Shown here piece by piece: positions 16,121 through 26,216 of a stretch of DNA of 64,000 nt. A program made the translations under genes and the position numbers. The DNA lies in the NCBI GenBank assembly GCA_965371855.1, contig CBDUZZ010000002.1, positions 53,982 to 117,981 of the forward strand, given 5' to 3'. The notes beneath the pieces were generated by a model. It made no database searches, had not been told where the DNA came from, and saw nothing but the letters and a program-made list of their open reading frames with translations. Each line of letters begins with the position of its first letter. Positions within the stretch are counted from its first letter, which is position 1. The DNA comes from JAADEM01 sp965371855. Its GTDB lineage: Bacteria; Bacteroidota; Bacteroidia; Bacteroidales; Marinilabiliaceae.

Positions 16121-19100
16121 CTACTTCTGAGCATTTTTAATAAACTCTCTGGGAGTTTGTTCGTATAGATTAGTGAAACATTTTGTGAAATAGTTGGGAT
16201 CACTGAACCCTACTTCATAAGCAATCTCATTAATTTTCTTTTCGCCGGAGAGTAGATGCATAGCAGCTTTCTTTAATCTGACATTACGTATAAATGCTGA
16301 AATTGACAGATTGGTTAAAGATTTAATTTTTCTGTAAGCCTGAGGATGACTTATCCCGACATTTTTACATAAATGATCTACAGTATATGAACTATCCGAA
16401 ATGTTTGCTTCAACACATTCAACTATTTTATTAAGGAAAGCTTTGTCTTTTTTATGGATGAGTTCATTGGTTGTTATTTGTGAATCTTGAAGAAGTTTTG
16501 TTTGTAGAGCTTGTTTTAAATGTAGTAGGTTATTAATTTTGAGAATTAAATAATTCATATCAAAAGGTTTGGTAATGTAATCAATTGCCCCATAACTTAA
16601 CCCGTTAATAATATTTTCATGATCAGATAAAGCGGAAAGTAGAATTATAGGAATATGACGTGTGTTAAAATGAGATTTTAATTTGTTGCAAAAATCAAAA
16701 CCATTCATTCCCTTAAGCATTATGTCGGTAATAATCAAATTAGGATTTTTAGAGATGGCAATCAAGAATCCTTCTTCTGCCGATTTAGTTGCTGTTATAT
16801 TGTAATAGCTCGAAAGAGCATCTTTTAAATAGCTGGTAAGATCCTTGTCATCTTCTATTATTAAAATTCTTTGTTTTTTTCTATCCTCACTTGTCTCAAT
16901 AATATTTAGGTTTATTGGGAAATAGCTTTTAAAACCGGCTAATAACTGTTGAGAATTATTTTTTAAAGGAATTAAAGTTTTTTCAATGGTTGAATTCGGC
17001 TTGTGTTCGTTAACGGGTAGTGTAAAAGAGAATGTAGTTCCTGTTTCTTGTTGGCTATTAACCGTTATTGTTCCGTTATGTAATTCAATATATTTTTTCA
17101 CTAATGCAAGTCCCAATCCGCTACCTTGTTTAGAGTGATTCTCATCACTATGATAAAATCGGTTAAATATGTAAGCGATAGAATTATTATCTATTCCTTC
17201 TCCTAAATCAGATATAGAAAATTGTATTGCTCTTTTGTATTTCTCTGATTTTATTTGTTTTATATTAATTGATATTTCTTTATTCACCGGAGAATGTTTA
17301 AAAGCATTTGATATAAGGTTTGTTATTATTTTTTCAATTTTCAAACTGTCAGCAGTAATCTCAATTTTGGAATTTGATGATGTAAAGATTGTTTTTATGT
17401 TGTTCTTTGTTGCCAAATCATTGAATAATAAAATTATTTGTTTTGTGAATGAGATAATTTCAATTTTTGACATGATTAATTTTTCATTACCAACTTCGGC
17501 TTTTCTAAAATCTAATAATTGATCAATAAGAAGTAATAATTTTGAAGCGTTTGAGTAAACGGTTTTCAGGTGTCGTATCAATTGTATTTTAGTGAACTTG
17601 TAATTGTTTTTAATGATGTCCTGTAACGGGCTTGTAATTAGTGTTAATGGTGTTCTGAATTCATGTGATATAGATGTGAAAAATTGAAGTTTGGCTTGAT
17701 TGGTTTCTTTTAATTTCCTTGTTAATGCTATCAGTTCTTTATGTTGTACCTGGATGTGTTTGTGTTGATCATTTAAGTTTTTATTTTTTTGAGTTACTAT
17801 TTTATTTATTGATACTAATTCATGATTTTGTTGTTCAATTTTTATTTTTTGTTCGTTAAGAGTTTTGGTCTTTTTTACTACTGTTGCTGCTAATAGTGTT
17901 TTCTGATATTTATTGCCTTTTGTTTTAAAGTAAATGATGATGTAAAACGCTGATATTATTATAAATAATAATAGTAATCTAAACCAGATTGTTTGCCAAA
18001 AAGGTGGTGGTATTATTATTTTAATGGATACGGGTTTTTTACTCCATGCCCCATAATTATTTGTGTTTATTACTTTAAATGTATATTCTCCTGGGTCAAT
18101 TTTCGTATAAGTTGCTATGCGTCTATTGCCAGCTTCAACCCACTTGTCATCAAATCCTTCTAACATATATTTATAATTGATCCTGCCAGGTTGTCTGTAG
18201 CATAATGCTATATAATCAAAACTGAATGTGGCTTGCTTGTATGAAAGTGTTATACTTTCAGTTTCGCTTAATTGTTTTTTTAATATGTCGTGATGTGATG
18301 TTGGATTAACAGGTTTATATAATATCTCCAGCTTATCAATAATTAGTGGAGGAATTAAGTTGTCAGGTTGGATGTCGTCAGGATGGAAGATATTTAAACC
18401 GTTAATGCCTCCAATGTAAAATGTGCCATCTTCTGATTTATTGTATGAATCCTGATTGAATTCGTTGCTCTGTAATCCTTCGTAAGAAGTAAAATTTTGA
18501 AATGTTTCGTTCTTATTATTATATACTATCAGTCCATTGTTAGAAGTACACCATAGATTACCTCTATCATCTTCCAAAATGCCGTAAATTACATTTATAG
18601 ATTGACTGTTTTGTTTGAAAAAGTGCTTGTGTTTTTTTGATTTATTGTTGAGAAAGTACATGCCTGTATTAGTTCCTAACCATATCTGTTCAGGAGCCGA
18701 TTCATGTATAGAAAATATTTTTGTGAAGTTAGGTGATTCATCATTTTCGATATGTGGAATTATCGATTTTGTGGTTTCTATATGCCGATCAAATTTTAAT
18801 AGTTTTCCATTATTTGTTCCCATTAAAAGTTTTCCTTCATAGTTTTCAATAATTGTAATTATTGATGATGGTAAAACCTTATTATTTATTGCAGGAATAT
18901 TTATTAGCTTAAAATTATAATTCATAGGATTAAATTTTAATAATCCTTGATAAGTTGAGAACCACATTGCTCCATCGGAATCGGCAAATGCTGTTATAAA
19001 TGAAGGGATATATTTGCCTGTTTGTTTGAGAATAGCAGAAGATAGTTTTTCTAATGATCCATTGTTGTGTCTCAAACATATGCCATCTCCAAATGATAAA

Positions 19101-20371
19101 TACAATCCATAATTATTGTTATAATAAATATTTCCTATGGTGAGTTTGTTATAATGTCTTATGACATTGCCGGCAACTTGCTTTGTTGCGAAATAAGATT
19201 GTTTTAACTCTAACAGACCTTCTGAAGTATTTAACCATACAGACTTTTTATTATCAATAAATATGGCATATATACTATTGTAATTATGGTAGAAATCACT
19301 ATCGTTTTCTAATTGTGGAGAAAAATCTTTGTATTTAGGGAAAAGAGAAGTTTTATAATCGTATATATTTACTCCACCAAGAAATGTTCCAATCCAAATT
19401 ATTCCGGAATTGTCTTCGAATAAGCTCAGTATATCATTATTATTAATTGTTTCATGAATTAAAGGATTATTTCTGTAAGATTCTATCTTATTATTTTCTT
19501 TTTTAAATAATCCTGATTTTGTTGCAATCCACAAAGTATTGTTTCTTGTTATCAAAATGTCAGAAATTAACTTCGAAAAAAGAGTTAAATTGTTTTTCTG
19601 TTTATATATTATTTCAGTATGCTTTGAATATGGATTATATTTTAGGAGTCCGCTATTTCTTGTTCCAATATAAAGATTTCCTTTGATGTCAAATTTTATT
19701 TTTGTTATGGTAGTGTTTTTAGTACCTTTTATTAACTCAATTTTATGGGGACTAATTGAATTATCATAATTCCACGAATAGAGTCCGTCATTTGTTCCAA
19801 TCCACAAGTTTCCTTCTGAATCAGTAATAATACATTGTGATTCTTGAAAAATCTGTTCGCGATTAAATGAAGGAGAAAAAAGAGAAGAGTCTTTAATGTT
19901 ATAGTTGAATATTCCATTACCATGTGATAAAATCCATAAGTTGTATTTATCAGTGGCCACCATGCCTGTGATATTATTAATGTTTTGTATGTCTTTAGCT
20001 GGCAGAGTATTATTAATTGATTTAAAAGAATCATTATTTCTGTTATAAATAGATATGCCTGCATCACTTGTTCCTATATATAGTGTTGAATCATATGGAT
20101 TTTCATAAATTAATTTTATGTTGTTGCTGCAAACGGAGTGAGATGTGGTAGGGTCATGATAAAACTTTGTAATGTTAAACCCATCGTATTTATTTAGTCC
20201 ATCGCCGGTACCAAACCACATATATCCTCTAAAATCCTGACATATCGCTTGTACGCTCGATTGAGATAGTCCTTCTTTAATTGTAATGTGCATAAATTTT
20301 TCATCAGCACGACAATTATTCAGATATAATATAGTGATAGTTATTAGAATTAATACAAGCCGGATTTTCAT
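16121..20371 (-). CDS. Hybrid two-component system sensor/regulator (HTCS)
   Basis: The 1416-residue protein has a signal segment, about 14 Reg_prop/beta-propeller blades (repeats of the type GYMWFGTGDGLNKYDG and NLWIGTNDGLYSW), a Y_Y_Y domain (about residues 710-785), one membrane helix near residue 800, a coiled coil, a HisKA box SHEFRTPLTL (His near residue 902), a HATPase (GSGLGLALVKKY), a receiver domain with the Asp in IITDIMLKGMNG, and a C-terminal AraC-type HTH. HTCS proteins sense a periplasmic glycan fragment and activate the adjacent PUL. It is divergent from the SusC gene at 20798, its probable target. Confidence 0.95.
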   Translation of the reverse strand: MKIRLVLILITITILYLNNCRADEKFMHITIKEGLSQSSVQAICQDFRGYMWFGTGDGLNKYDGFNITKFYHDPTTSHSVCSNNIKLIYENPYDSTLYIGTSDAGISIYNRNNDSFKSINNTLPAKDIQNINNITGMVATDKYNLWILSHGNGIFNYNIKDSSLFSPSFNREQIFQESQCIITDSEGNLWIGTNDGLYSWNYDNSISPHKIELIKGTKNTTITKIKFDIKGNLYIGTRNSGLLKYNPYSKHTEIIYKQKNNLTLFSKLISDILITRNNTLWIATKSGLFKKENNKIESYRNNPLIHETINNNDILSLFEDNSGIIWIGTFLGGVNIYDYKTSLFPKYKDFSPQLENDSDFYHNYNSIYAIFIDNKKSVWLNTSEGLLELKQSYFATKQVAGNVIRHYNKLTIGNIYYNNNYGLYLSFGDGICLRHNNGSLEKLSSAILKQTGKYIPSFITAFADSDGAMWFSTYQGLLKFNPMNYNFKLINIPAINNKVLPSSIITIIENYEGKLLMGTNNGKLLKFDRHIETTKSIIPHIENDESPNFTKIFSIHESAPEQIWLGTNTGMYFLNNKSKKHKHFFKQNSQSINVIYGILEDDRGNLWCTSNNGLIVYNNKNETFQNFTSYEGLQSNEFNQDSYNKSEDGTFYIGGINGLNIFHPDDIQPDNLIPPLIIDKLEILYKPVNPTSHHDILKKQLSETESITLSYKQATFSFDYIALCYRQPGRINYKYMLEGFDDKWVEAGNRRIATYTKIDPGEYTFKVINTNNYGAWSKKPVSIKIIIPPPFWQTIWFRLLLLFIIISAFYIIIYFKTKGNKYQKTLLAATVVKKTKTLNEQKIKIEQQNHELVSINKIVTQKNKNLNDQHKHIQVQHKELIALTRKLKETNQAKLQFFTSISHEFRTPLTLITSPLQDIIKNNYKFTKIQLIRHLKTVYSNASKLLLLIDQLLDFRKAEVGNEKLIMSKIEIISFTKQIILLFNDLATKNNIKTIFTSSNSKIEITADSLKIEKIITNLISNAFKHSPVNKEISINIKQIKSEKYKRAIQFSISDLGEGIDNNSIAYIFNRFYHSDENHSKQGSGLGLALVKKYIELHNGTITVNSQQETGTTFSFTLPVNEHKPNSTIEKTLIPLKNNSQQLLAGFKSYFPINLNIIETSEDRKKQRILIIEDDKDLTSYLKDALSSYYNITATKSAEEGFLIAISKNPNLIITDIMLKGMNGFDFCNKLKSHFNTRHIPIILLSALSDHENIINGLSYGAIDYITKPFDMNYLILKINNLLHLKQALQTKLLQDSQITTNELIHKKDKAFLNKIVECVEANISDSSYTVDHLCKNVGISHPQAYRKIKSLTNLSISAFIRNVRLKKAAMHLLSGEKKINEIAYEVGFSDPNYFTKCFTNLYEQTPREFIKNAQK

Positions 20372-20666
20372 GTTGTAAATTATTTTTGTCTTTTATTTAC
20401 AAATAAAGAACAAAAGTTAACTAATACCTTCTTTTTAATAATTCAGATTTGCCAATTGATGATTTGTCTTCAGTATTACGGGTCTCTTGTAATTGTAAAT
20501 GGTTACATACCATTGTAATATGTTTAGATACGTGTTGTGTTTTTGCATTTAAAGGTATATAAAAAAAACATTAAAATAAATTTATGGGAATAAAATATGC
20601 TAAATATGACATATAATTACTATAAAACCTGTTATGATTACTATAAAATGAATTATAGATACAGTT

Positions 20667-20797
20667 AATCAATGTTAATTATATCTATTTTTGCCGTTAA
20701 TAAATGTTAATTGAACTGTTCTTATATGAAAAAACCTCTTTCTTTTTTAGTATTATTATTAATAAGTATTAATCAATGTTAATCAAATCGTTTTAAT
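20667..20797 (+). promoter_or_regulatory. HTCS-SusC divergent region with repeated TTAATnAATGTTAAT motif
   Basis: The motif TTAATCAATGTTAAT occurs at about 20665 and 20769, and a variant TTAATAAATGTTAAT at about 20697. A TATTTTTG box (20686-20693) fits the -7 consensus between the first two. The stretch GTTAATAAATGTTAATTG to ATATGAAAAAA is repeated just before the true SusC start, an imperfect 40-nt direct duplication of the leader. The repeats are candidate binding sites for the AraC end of the HTCS (inference). Positions 20372-20666 show no gene. Confidence 0.5.
20726..20782 (+). CDS. 18-codon leader ORF, possible remnant of a duplicated SusC start
   Basis: The frame reads MKKPLSFLVLLLISINQC and stops 15 nt before the SusC ATG. 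It begins with the same context as SusC (ATATGAAAAAA) and looks like a signal peptide, so it is either a duplicated, truncated SusC 5' end or a leader peptide. Nothing proves translation. Confidence 0.3.
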   Translation: MKKPLSFLVLLLISINQC

Positions 20798-23700
20798 ATG
20801 AAAAAAATCTATTTTTTAGTGTTTATGTCCCTGTTCTTTTGGGTGAATACGGCGTTAGGTCAAACTAAAACCGTTACCGGAATAATTAAGGATATGGACG
20901 GAAGTACTTTACCCGGAGCAAATATTGTTCTTAAGGGTGTAGGAACTGGTACTATATCGGATGTGAATGGAGAATTCAGCTTGGTGGTACCCGAAGATGC
21001 AACTTTAGTTGTTACCTTTATCGGGTATAAAAATGTTGAAGTTTCTGTTAGTGGTAAAACCGTATTGCTTATTGTTTTAACAGAGGATGTTAATGTGTTA
21101 GACGAAGTTGTTTCAATCGGTTATCAAACTGTTCATAAAAGTGATGTTACAGCTGCTGTTTCTTCAATTTCCAGTAAAGATTTGGAGAATATTCCTGTTA
21201 CCAGTGTTACTCAGTTAATTGGTTCACTCTCTACGGGTGTTCAAACGGTTACAGGGAGTGGTTTAGCCGGTGCTCGGGGAACCGTGGTTATTCGTGGTAA
21301 CACATCTATTGGTGGGAATATTGATCCTGATATGGCTTACAGTTCTCCTCTGTATGTTATTGACGGTGTTCAGACCTCTTTGGAGGATTTAGCCGGATAT
21401 AATGTGTCAAATATGGATTACCTGGCATCTCTGAATCCTGACGATATTGAACGTATTGATATTTTGAAAGATGCATCTGCAGCTGCCATTTATGGTTCTC
21501 GTGGTGCAAACGGAGTAATAATTATTACTACTAAAAAAGGTATTGCATTAGACAAGCCTGAATTTAATGTTAGTGCAAACTTTGGATTTCAGCCAAAACC
21601 TGATTTAGTAGAAATGTACGTAGGTGCTTCTGAAAGAAATGCCAAAATGGATATGATCAAAAAATGGTGGAGCCATGATTACCAGCTTGATGGGACGGTA
21701 CCTATTATGTTGACAGATAGTTTGAATCCTGCATTTAATAATAATGTTGATTATCAAGGCCTGTTCTATCAAACTGGTGTGACTCAAAAATACAATGTTA
21801 GTATGAGAGGTGGATCTGAAGAATCAAATTATAGAATTTCTGCTGGTATAGATGATACTAAAGGAGTTATTATTAATACAGGATTTTCACGGTTTACACT
21901 TAATGCATCATTAAATTCTAAAATTGGGAAGGCATTTAATAATCAATTCCTAGCAAAATTGCTCTATACTGACCAGGCAACAGGTCAGGGGAATCCATTG
22001 CCGGAATACTATAATTATGATCTGAACAATACATTACCTGTTAATCCTGCCCGTATGAACTCTTCACTCTTTTATCTTACTGATGAGCATAAAAAATCTT
22101 TATCAGGAGAGTTAAATGATAAGATGAATACTGATAGAACATTACAGTCTGTATTTTCAAATTACATGAGGATTAATCTTTATGAAGGCTTAACGTTGAA
22201 TTGGCAGGCGGCTTTAACATATAGTGTAAATAATAAAAATTTCTATGAACCTTCTGTTTTAAGAGCTGAAGGTGACGGGTTTGCAAGTTACTCGTCTTAT
22301 ACACGTATTAATCCTACTTCAGATCTTTATTTGAGTTATCTCAAAACTATTAACCAGAAACACACTGTATCTGCAATAGCAGGTACCAGAGCTGACTATA
22401 ATCAGTATGAAATAATGCATTTGAATGCGATTGGTTATGGTAGTGATGCAATTAAAGTAATTAACAACCGTTATCAGAAAGATGAAATAACAGGTTTTAC
22501 TGATATAAGTGAAAATTCATTATTGTCATATTATTTCAGAGGTAGTTATAATTATAGACAGAAGTATTATATAGATTTTACCTTTAGTAGGGATGGTTCT
22601 TCACGTTTCGGTACTGATGTTCGTTGGGCAAATTTCCCAGCCGTATCTGCAGGTTGGGTTATTTCTAAGGAACCGTTTATGGAGTCATTAACTTCCGGTT
22701 TTGTTGATTTCTTAAAATTGCGTGCCAGTTGGGGTATAAATGGAAAACAGTTTAGGGAAAACTATTTAAGATATGGTGCATATAGTTTAGGATATGGAGG
22801 TAATGCATATTGGTCTAATCAAATGGATGTTTCATCTTATGCTGGTACATCTGGTGTTGTGCCAAATTATGGTGCTATTGGTAATAATGAACTTTCATGG
22901 GAGAACTCTACACAGTGGGATCTCGGATTTGATTTGGATATGTTCGACCATCGTGTAACTGTTACTTTTGATGCTTACCATAAAGCTACTGATAAGTTGT
23001 TGTTTGATATCAGTTTCCCTGCTTATTCAGGTTATAACAGTGCAAAAGCAAATATTGCCGGAATTTTAAACTATGGTTGGGAAACTTTTGTTAAGTGGCA
23101 AGTTCTTCCTCGTTCAAATCCATTCAGAATAGACCTGACAGCCGGATTCTCAAGAAATAATAACTATATGAGTGAGCTACCTAATGGTAACAGAGATTAT
23201 ATAGGCAACAATTACGGTTATGTTGTAGGAAGGCCTATCAATCTTTATAAAATGTTTATTAATGATTATATAATTGATGATCTTGAGCAACTTCCTGTTA
23301 ATCCATATACCGGTGTTCCTCTAGCGGGTAAAAGTGCATGGGCAGCTATCAGACCGGGATTTCCAATTTGGAAAGACCTGAATGGTGACTACATGTTGAA
23401 TGAGACACATGATTATAAGTTAACCATGGATTATTCTCCTGTTCCTGATATCGTTGGTTCATTCAATGTTAATCTTATGTATAAGGGATTTTATGTACAG
23501 GCATATAGTCAGTTTTCCTTTGGGGCAGACATAAAAAATACTGTTCTTCAAAGTTATATGGATTATTATGATCGTGGTGGTACAGGTTGGGCAACCAATG
23601 GCTTAGCCGACTTAAGCAAATTTACTTTCTGGGAAAAGCCGGGTGATGGAGCTGCAGGAGTAAGATATCCTGCTCTTTATCCTACCAGTTCCGGTACAGG

Positions 23701-23986
23701 TGGACCATGGTACGGATTTAGACAAGGTCAAACACTTTGGATGGAATCTGGAGATTTCTGGAAAATTTCTAACCTTTCAGCAGGATATACCTTCAGTAAA
23801 AGTAGTGTAATTAAAAACTTGGGTTTAAGTCGCTTGCGTATTTATTCTACTATACTGAATCCATTCCAGTGGCAACGGTCGGATGCTATTGTTGATGCTT
23901 CTATGGTTAATGCTAAAGGAGAAACATACGGAAACGGTTATCCAATGGCTAAAACTATCACTTTTGGTATTGATGTAAGATTTTAA
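20798..23986 (+). CDS. SusC/RagA family TonB-dependent outer-membrane transporter
   Basis: The 1062-residue protein has a signal peptide, an N-terminal carboxypeptidase-regulatory-like domain (about residues 25-100, GIIKDMDGSTLPGANIVL), a plug with IDGVQT and RIDILKDASAAAIYGSRGA, and a beta-barrel ending in the aromatic FGIDVRF. It imports ligand across the outer membrane with the SusD at 23998 as lid. Relative to SusC at 52021 it is of a different sub-type (ends of plug and barrel differ). It is divergent from the HTCS. Confidence 0.95.
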   Translation: MKKIYFLVFMSLFFWVNTALGQTKTVTGIIKDMDGSTLPGANIVLKGVGTGTISDVNGEFSLVVPEDATLVVTFIGYKNVEVSVSGKTVLLIVLTEDVNVLDEVVSIGYQTVHKSDVTAAVSSISSKDLENIPVTSVTQLIGSLSTGVQTVTGSGLAGARGTVVIRGNTSIGGNIDPDMAYSSPLYVIDGVQTSLEDLAGYNVSNMDYLASLNPDDIERIDILKDASAAAIYGSRGANGVIIITTKKGIALDKPEFNVSANFGFQPKPDLVEMYVGASERNAKMDMIKKWWSHDYQLDGTVPIMLTDSLNPAFNNNVDYQGLFYQTGVTQKYNVSMRGGSEESNYRISAGIDDTKGVIINTGFSRFTLNASLNSKIGKAFNNQFLAKLLYTDQATGQGNPLPEYYNYDLNNTLPVNPARMNSSLFYLTDEHKKSLSGELNDKMNTDRTLQSVFSNYMRINLYEGLTLNWQAALTYSVNNKNFYEPSVLRAEGDGFASYSSYTRINPTSDLYLSYLKTINQKHTVSAIAGTRADYNQYEIMHLNAIGYGSDAIKVINNRYQKDEITGFTDISENSLLSYYFRGSYNYRQKYYIDFTFSRDGSSRFGTDVRWANFPAVSAGWVISKEPFMESLTSGFVDFLKLRASWGINGKQFRENYLRYGAYSLGYGGNAYWSNQMDVSSYAGTSGVVPNYGAIGNNELSWENSTQWDLGFDLDMFDHRVTVTFDAYHKATDKLLFDISFPAYSGYNSAKANIAGILNYGWETFVKWQVLPRSNPFRIDLTAGFSRNNNYMSELPNGNRDYIGNNYGYVVGRPINLYKMFINDYIIDDLEQLPVNPYTGVPLAGKSAWAAIRPGFPIWKDLNGDYMLNETHDYKLTMDYSPVPDIVGSFNVNLMYKGFYVQAYSQFSFGADIKNTVLQSYMDYYDRGGTGWATNGLADLSKFTFWEKPGDGAAGVRYPALYPTSSGTGGPWYGFRQGQTLWMESGDFWKISNLSAGYTFSKSSVIKNLGLSRLRIYSTILNPFQWQRSDAIVDASMVNAKGETYGNGYPMAKTITFGIDVRF

Positions 23987-23997
23987 AAATTAAAGAA

Positions 23998-25539
23998 ATG
24001 AGAAATATGAAAAAGATATTTTTATTAATTATGATTGTGGGTGGCCTGCTTACATCACAAAGTTGTTCTGACTTTTTGGAGCGGGAACCATTAAGCATTA
24101 CTCACCCCAATGTGTATTGGGTAAATCAAAGTAATGCTGAACAAGCACTTGCCGGAGCTTATGGGCATTTAAAGTACGCTTTAACTGTGCAGTCAAGTTT
24201 TCTGTTTTGGGGCGAATTTACCGGAATGACTTTTATGAATTCACGGAACTGGATTGTTAATTATATTGAGGGTTCAGGTAATTATAATTTAGCTTACAGA
24301 GGACATACCAGAAATTGGAAAAATTTCTATCGTGCTTCTAACTGGGCATTTACAGTAGAAAGTTATGTTGATGCAATGGATGTTGGTCTGTTTAATTCTG
24401 AAGCCGATAAAAAAAGAATTATTGGCGAAGCTGCTTTTGTTAGAGCTTTAACATATTTTTATATGGCTAGACTTTGGGGTGATGTGCCTATTATTAGTCA
24501 GGTTATTGAAACATCAGACCAATTAATTACAGACGATGGTTATATTGTAGATTTACCAAGAGATAATGAACTTGATGTTTTGACTTTTGCTATTGCGGCT
24601 GTTGATAAAGCCATCGCTAATCTGGAGTATTCAGCACCAGGTGAGGCAGGATGGGCTATAACTGCAAATAAAGCCAGTGCTGAAGCTTTAAAAGCTCATC
24701 TTACACTGTGGTATGCCAGTCGTGATAATGACAATGGAGAAATGATTCAAGCGAGTATTTCTGCTGCTACTTCAGTTATTACTAACAGTAATGCCAGTTT
24801 AATTGATTGGGTTGCTGACTCTACTGCCGGTGTTAACAGAATGTGTGAAGGACAGTCTGAAACCGGTCTGTTCGAGATAAATATTAGTTCTGATGTTGAT
24901 GAATCATTCAGAGTTTCAAGTGCTGCTTCATATCATACAGGATTGACTATAAGTGACCCGTTTTTCAAGAATAAGACAACTCTTGAATTTTCACCTGATT
25001 TTTATGGTAACGAGTTTATGAATAATGATGATGACTATGCTACTGATGTAAGGAAAAACATATTCTTTTATAATTATAGTGACTGGAAAAAGGGTTATCT
25101 GCAAAAATATACTCAGGTAACTCCTGACCCGAATGCTGAGAATGATCCGAATGCAAGATTTTCAGAGTCGAATATACTGATTTTCCGATTAGCTGATATC
25201 TACCTTTTAAGAGCTGAGGCATACGCTAAGGTTGGAAGTGGTGCAGAAGCAAAAGCCGATTTAGATCTTATCAGAAGTAAAGCAGGTGTTCCTGAATATA
25301 CAGGAGCAACCGATAGAGCTTCTCTGATTAAAGCGATTTTTGATGATCGTGCAATTGAATTGGTTGGAGAGGGACATTCAGGTTTCGACAGAATAAGAAT
25401 GGATTATTATTATGAAGGTGTTCCATGGATGAATAGTGTCCGTGTTGAGAAAAAAGGTTATTTCTGGCCTATTGATCCTTCTGTTATCTCAATAAATCCA
25501 GCCATTGAGCAAACAGTATACTGGAGAGGTAAATTATAA
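23998..25539 (+). CDS. SusD/RagB family outer-membrane lipoprotein
   Basis: The 513-residue protein has a lipobox (LLTSQSC) and the SusD N-terminal motif CSDFLEREPLSITHPNVYW, followed by TPR-like helices and the C-terminal RLADIYLLRAEAYAKVG and HSGFDRIRMDYYYEG. It should form the lid of the SusC at 20798 and bind its ligand at the cell surface. A second ATG at 24007 (MKKIFLL) is an equally good start. It begins 11 nt after SusC. Confidence 0.93.
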   Translation: MRNMKKIFLLIMIVGGLLTSQSCSDFLEREPLSITHPNVYWVNQSNAEQALAGAYGHLKYALTVQSSFLFWGEFTGMTFMNSRNWIVNYIEGSGNYNLAYRGHTRNWKNFYRASNWAFTVESYVDAMDVGLFNSEADKKRIIGEAAFVRALTYFYMARLWGDVPIISQVIETSDQLITDDGYIVDLPRDNELDVLTFAIAAVDKAIANLEYSAPGEAGWAITANKASAEALKAHLTLWYASRDNDNGEMIQASISAATSVITNSNASLIDWVADSTAGVNRMCEGQSETGLFEINISSDVDESFRVSSAASYHTGLTISDPFFKNKTTLEFSPDFYGNEFMNNDDDYATDVRKNIFFYNYSDWKKGYLQKYTQVTPDPNAENDPNARFSESNILIFRLADIYLLRAEAYAKVGSGAEAKADLDLIRSKAGVPEYTGATDRASLIKAIFDDRAIELVGEGHSGFDRIRMDYYYEGVPWMNSVRVEKKGYFWPIDPSVISINPAIEQTVYWRGKL

Positions 25540-25567
25540 AAATCATTGAAATTTAAAAAATAATAAT

Positions 25568-26209
25568 ATGAAACGAATATTTATTTTATTAGCTGTTGTT
25601 TTTGCATTCTTTGCATGCGAAAGCGATGACTATCTTAACGATGGAGGGATTAGCGATCCAAATGTGGATATGACTACTTATGATTTTCTGAAATCTCACC
25701 CTGAATTAGACACACTTGCTCTTATAATAGAAAAGGGTGGATTTATAGATGCTGTCAATAGTAGCTCTACTCTTTTTGCGCCTAATAATCTTTCTATTAA
25801 GCACTATGTTGAGACTATATTGTCAGAACTGAGGGAAGATGATGCTGAAGCAGAATTTACGGTGGATGATATTCCTGTTGACACCTTGAAAAAATATCTG
25901 CCCGGTTACATCTTCGATGGAGTAATCAAAAGAGATGATCTCACAGCAGATGGTGTTATTTATACTGCGATTGATGGCACTGAGAGAAAATTGTCTATTG
26001 AGGTGATTTCTACTTATGATAATCAGCTTAGTCAATCGGCTGAAATCGTATATTATACCTTTAAAAATGGTGATTGGGATGATTTAGAGATCCCGGGTGA
26101 TATCCAGGATGATGCGATTACGGTAAGAACATCTAATATTCAATCTACAAATGGGGTTGTTCATGTTCTTCAAGGAAATCATACTCTGTTTAATTATAAA
26201 ACAAATTAA
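25568..26209 (+). CDS. Lipoprotein with fasciclin-like (FAS1) domain
   Basis: The 213-residue protein has a lipobox (FAFFACESDD) and a FAS1-like core: TTYDFLKSHPELDTLALI, then the typical TLFAPNN with an insertion, and GVVHVLQGNHTLF at the end. FAS1 lipoproteins are common third members of SusCD operons, probably surface ligand-binding proteins. It lies 28 nt after SusD and 7 nt before the next gene, so the four genes form one operon. Confidence 0.75.
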   Translation: MKRIFILLAVVFAFFACESDDYLNDGGISDPNVDMTTYDFLKSHPELDTLALIIEKGGFIDAVNSSSTLFAPNNLSIKHYVETILSELREDDAEAEFTVDDIPVDTLKKYLPGYIFDGVIKRDDLTADGVIYTAIDGTERKLSIEVISTYDNQLSQSAEIVYYTFKNGDWDDLEIPGDIQDDAITVRTSNIQSTNGVVHVLQGNHTLFNYKTN

Positions 26210-26216
26210 AAATTAA

